Assembly (NCBI GenBank): GCA_937948705.1 | Contig: CALECF010000066.1 | Span: forward strand, 1 to 6,668 | DNA length: 6,668 nt | Direction: 5' to 3' | From: an uncultured Anaerosolibacter sp. | Lineage (GTDB): Bacteria; Bacillota_A; Clostridia; Peptostreptococcales; Thermotaleaceae | In this document: one piece after another, positions 4,675-6,668 of the stretch | Layout: every line of letters begins with the position of its first letter | Position numbering within the stretch: position 1 is the stretch's first letter | Notes under the pieces: generated by a model | What the model was told of the DNA's origin: nothing | What the model saw: the letters and a program-made list of their open reading frames with translations, nothing else | The model's database searches: none | Position numbers and translations under genes: made by a program

Positions 4675-6438
4675 GTGCGATGGAATTTAAATGCGTTATA
4701 TTCGAGCTTTGATGCTGAGGATTTCAAAAACGATCTAAAGAATTGTGGGACAATAATCGATAAAATGAAGGAATGGACAGCGTCACATTTAGACAATCAT
4801 GAAAATCCACAAAATAAAATCGAAGCTTTTCTACATATGGAAAATGAATTTCTGCAGCAATTTACGCGGATTTACAATTTTGCGGAACTGACCCTGAGTG
4901 TGGAAGCAAAGAATGAAAGAGCGATGCAGGTAGTAGAACAATTAGAAAATGAAGTGACGGAATTAACTAAACCTCAGGTTCTTTTTCAAAAGTGGTTAGG
5001 CGAGTTGGAAAGCATACATAAACTGATTCAATCCTCTGAAATTATAAAAGAACATGAATATTATCTTCAGGAGTTACGCAAGAAGAATCAGTATTTGCGT
5101 AGTGAGCAGGAGGAGATATTGATTGCAAAGATGAAAAATACAGGATCAAGTGCCTGGACCAAGCTTCAGGAATTATTGACCTCCACCCTCCTCGTAGATA
5201 TTGAAGAAGAGGGGAAAACAAAGCAACTGCCCTTGCCTGTGGTACGAAACATGGCCTATGAGGCGGACCCGACTATAAGAAGAAGAGCCTATGAGGCAGA
5301 ATTAAAAGCCTATGAAAAAATAGAGGTTTCTTCTGCTGCTTGTCTGAATGGAATTAAAGGTGAGGTTATTACCTTAAGCAAAATACGTGGATATGCTTCC
5401 CCCTTAGAGAAAACCCTCTTGGATTCAAGAATGGATCAAGAAACCCTAGAGGCAATGCTTTCGGCTATGAAGGAAAAACTCCCTGCCTTTCAACGGTACT
5501 ATCAGAAGAAGGCGGAGCTGTTAGGCCATAAAGAAGGCCTGCCTTTCTATGATCTATTTGCGCCTATAGGGGAATTGAATATGCGCTTTACCTATGAGGA
5601 GGCAAAAACCTTTATCGTGAACAACTTTAAAAGCTTTAGCAGTAAATTGGCTGACTATGCAGAAAAGGCATTTGAAAAGCAATGGATCGATGCTGAACCG
5701 AGGGAAGGAAAGCGGGGGGGCGCTTTTTGTGCAAATCTTCACAGTATCAAGGAGAGTAGAATACTAGCGAACTTTACGGGAAGCTTTAACGATGTGATGA
5801 CATTAGCCCATGAACTCGGTCATGGATACCACGGAGAGTGTTTAAAAGAGGAAACCCATCTAAATAGTGACTATCCAATGCCTATCGCGGAAACCGCATC
5901 GATCTTCTGTGAAACCATTATAAAAGATGCTGCTTTAAAGCAGGCTTCTAAAGAGGAAGCCTTTGCCATATTGGAAAGTGGCCTATCGGGAGCAGGACAG
6001 GTGATCGTGGATATATATAGTCGATACTTATTTGAAAGTGAGCTTTTTCGCAGAAGAGAATCTGCTTCTCCATCGGTACGGGAACTAAAAGAGATGATGC
6101 TTTCGGCGCAGAAAGAAGCTTATGGACAGGGGCTGAATCATGAATGGCTCCATCCTAATATGTGGGTTACAAAACCTCACTACTATAGCGCAGAATACAA
6201 CTTTTACAATTTCCCTTATGCCTTCGGTTTGCTGTTCGCTAAGGGGCTTTATGCAAAATATCTAAAGATGGGCAGTGAGTTTGTAGAAGTCTACGATAAG
6301 TTACTGGCGGTAACAGGCAAGAATAGCGTTGCAGCTGTTGCTGGTTTAGTGGATGTTGATATTCGACAGAAGAATTTTTGGCTGGCCTCCCTAGAACTAT
6401 TAGAAGAAGATATAGAAAAGTTTATAGCATTGAAATAA
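4675..6438 (+). CDS. pepF: Oligoendopeptidase F-type zinc metallopeptidase, family M3
   Basis: A 587-residue protein near the family norm of about 600. The N-terminus RWNLNALY is typical of the PepF/M3B group. The first half is helical and forms the lid over the substrate channel. The catalytic domain carries GKRGGAFC (345-352), the zinc motif HELGH (379-383, ligands His379 and His383, catalytic Glu380) and the third ligand Glu406 in IAETASIFCE (404-413). The late HEWLHPNMWVTKPHYYSAEYNFYNFPYAFG region (489-518) supplies the conserved His and Tyr residues of the substrate site; it is described by position because of its length. These enzymes cut short peptides in the cytoplasm, serving peptide nutrition or turnover; no signal peptide is seen. 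It stands alone between terminators, with a possible sigma-A promoter far upstream. A run of seven G at about 5714-5720 does not break the frame. Confidence 0.94.
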   Translation: MRWNLNALYSSFDAEDFKNDLKNCGTIIDKMKEWTASHLDNHENPQNKIEAFLHMENEFLQQFTRIYNFAELTLSVEAKNERAMQVVEQLENEVTELTKPQVLFQKWLGELESIHKLIQSSEIIKEHEYYLQELRKKNQYLRSEQEEILIAKMKNTGSSAWTKLQELLTSTLLVDIEEEGKTKQLPLPVVRNMAYEADPTIRRRAYEAELKAYEKIEVSSAACLNGIKGEVITLSKIRGYASPLEKTLLDSRMDQETLEAMLSAMKEKLPAFQRYYQKKAELLGHKEGLPFYDLFAPIGELNMRFTYEEAKTFIVNNFKSFSSKLADYAEKAFEKQWIDAEPREGKRGGAFCANLHSIKESRILANFTGSFNDVMTLAHELGHGYHGECLKEETHLNSDYPMPIAETASIFCETIIKDAALKQASKEEAFAILESGLSGAGQVIVDIYSRYLFESELFRRRESASPSVRELKEMMLSAQKEAYGQGLNHEWLHPNMWVTKPHYYSAEYNFYNFPYAFGLLFAKGLYAKYLKMGSEFVEVYDKLLAVTGKNSVAAVAGLVDVDIRQKNFWLASLELLEEDIEKFIALK

Positions 6439-6446
6439 TTGAACAG

Positions 6447-6489
6447 AAAAATAGACTTGTGGGAAAATTTCCTGCAAGTCTATTTTTTT
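6447..6489 (+). terminator. Intrinsic terminator after pepF
   Basis: AAAAATAGACTTG (6447-6459) pairs with CAAGTCTATTTTT (6475-6487) and the 3' arm runs into seven T residues (6483-6489). It starts 8 bases after the pepF stop. The matching A-run on the 5' side means it could also act for a gene on the other strand. Confidence 0.88.
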
Positions 6490-6563
6490 ATATTTGTTAT
6501 GATAAGATTTCATGTTGATATTTTACGATATTGGTAATGAACATCCAATGAAACACAACTGTA

Positions 6564-6626
6564 ATACAAATGTAAAATATTGTATATGGGTATAAAATAT
6601 TTTGTATGATATTCTATAATTGTATC
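6564..6626. repeat. AT-rich repeats of TTGTAT before the last gene start
   Basis: TAAAATATTGTAT (6573-6585) recurs 20 bp later as TAAAATATTTTGTAT (6593-6607), and ATACAA at 6564-6569 is the inverse of TTGTAT at 6580-6585. A further TTGTATC lies at 6620-6626, and TATAAT at 6615-6620 could be a -10 box, though no good -35 was seen. Two-turn spacing suggests an operator for the following gene, but AT-rich chance repetition is also likely. Confidence 0.3.
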
Positions 6627-6658
6627 AAAAGATAAGGATGAGATAAGGGGTAAACCAC

Positions 6659-6668
6659 ATGTATTTGC
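6659..6668 (+). CDS. Possible start of next gene (3' truncated by window)
   Basis: ATG at 6659 follows AAGGGG (6645-6650) with eight bases between, a good ribosome site. Only three codons (M-Y-L) are visible, so nothing can be said of the product. The pepF terminator and AT-rich gap upstream suggest a separate transcription unit. Confidence 0.4.

Noticed and set aside
5712..5722. Frameshift at the run of seven G in pepF
   Set aside because: The frame passes through it and encodes GKRGGAFC, the expected family motif, with the zinc site downstream in the same frame.

Overview
The window looks like a low-GC, spore-forming member of the Clostridia. The evidence is AT-rich DNA, strong GGAGG-type ribosome binding sites, a spmA/spmB pair and a bacterial enhancer-binding protein of sigma-54. 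The gene content and the intergenic palindromic element recall Alkaliphilus-like genomes, but that is an impression and was not tested. All genes read on the plus strand.

Layout. 3-329 is the C-terminal end of a sigma-54-dependent activator (end of the AAA+ domain plus a Fis-type helix-turn-helix). 330-559 is a regulatory gap. It holds TTC(C)G...CGGAA-type repeats that could be activator sites, a long hairpin with a T-run, and on the hairpin's 3' arm a sequence with the -24/-12 spacing of a sigma-54 promoter. 560-1909 encodes diaminopimelate decarboxylase (lysA). 1910-2113 can fold into a three-way junction plus further hairpins and may be a structured leader. 2114-2731 and 2760-3299 encode SpmA and SpmB, two membrane proteins of the nucleoside-recognition (gate) family, and end at a perfect palindromic terminator. 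3376-4305 encodes an S66 LD-carboxypeptidase with its own terminator overlapping the stop codon. 4345-4674 is a gap with a possible sigma-A promoter and a small palindromic, MITE-like element. 4675-6438 encodes an M3-family oligoendopeptidase (PepF type) followed by a terminator. The last 10 bases may start another gene.

How the genes may work together. The sequence supports an activator most likely controlling lysA, and perhaps spmAB by readthrough, from an adjacent sigma-54 promoter. The neighbours share a loose theme of cell-wall peptide and diaminopimelate handling: LD-carboxypeptidase trims murein tetrapeptides, LysA turns meso-diaminopimelate into lysine, and PepF cuts oligopeptides. 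SpmAB is a membrane pair of unclear cargo linked to spore core dehydration. Terminators after spmB, ldcA and pepF show this is not one simple operon, so the shared pathway is an inference. No mobile-element gene, CRISPR array, tRNA or rRNA was seen.
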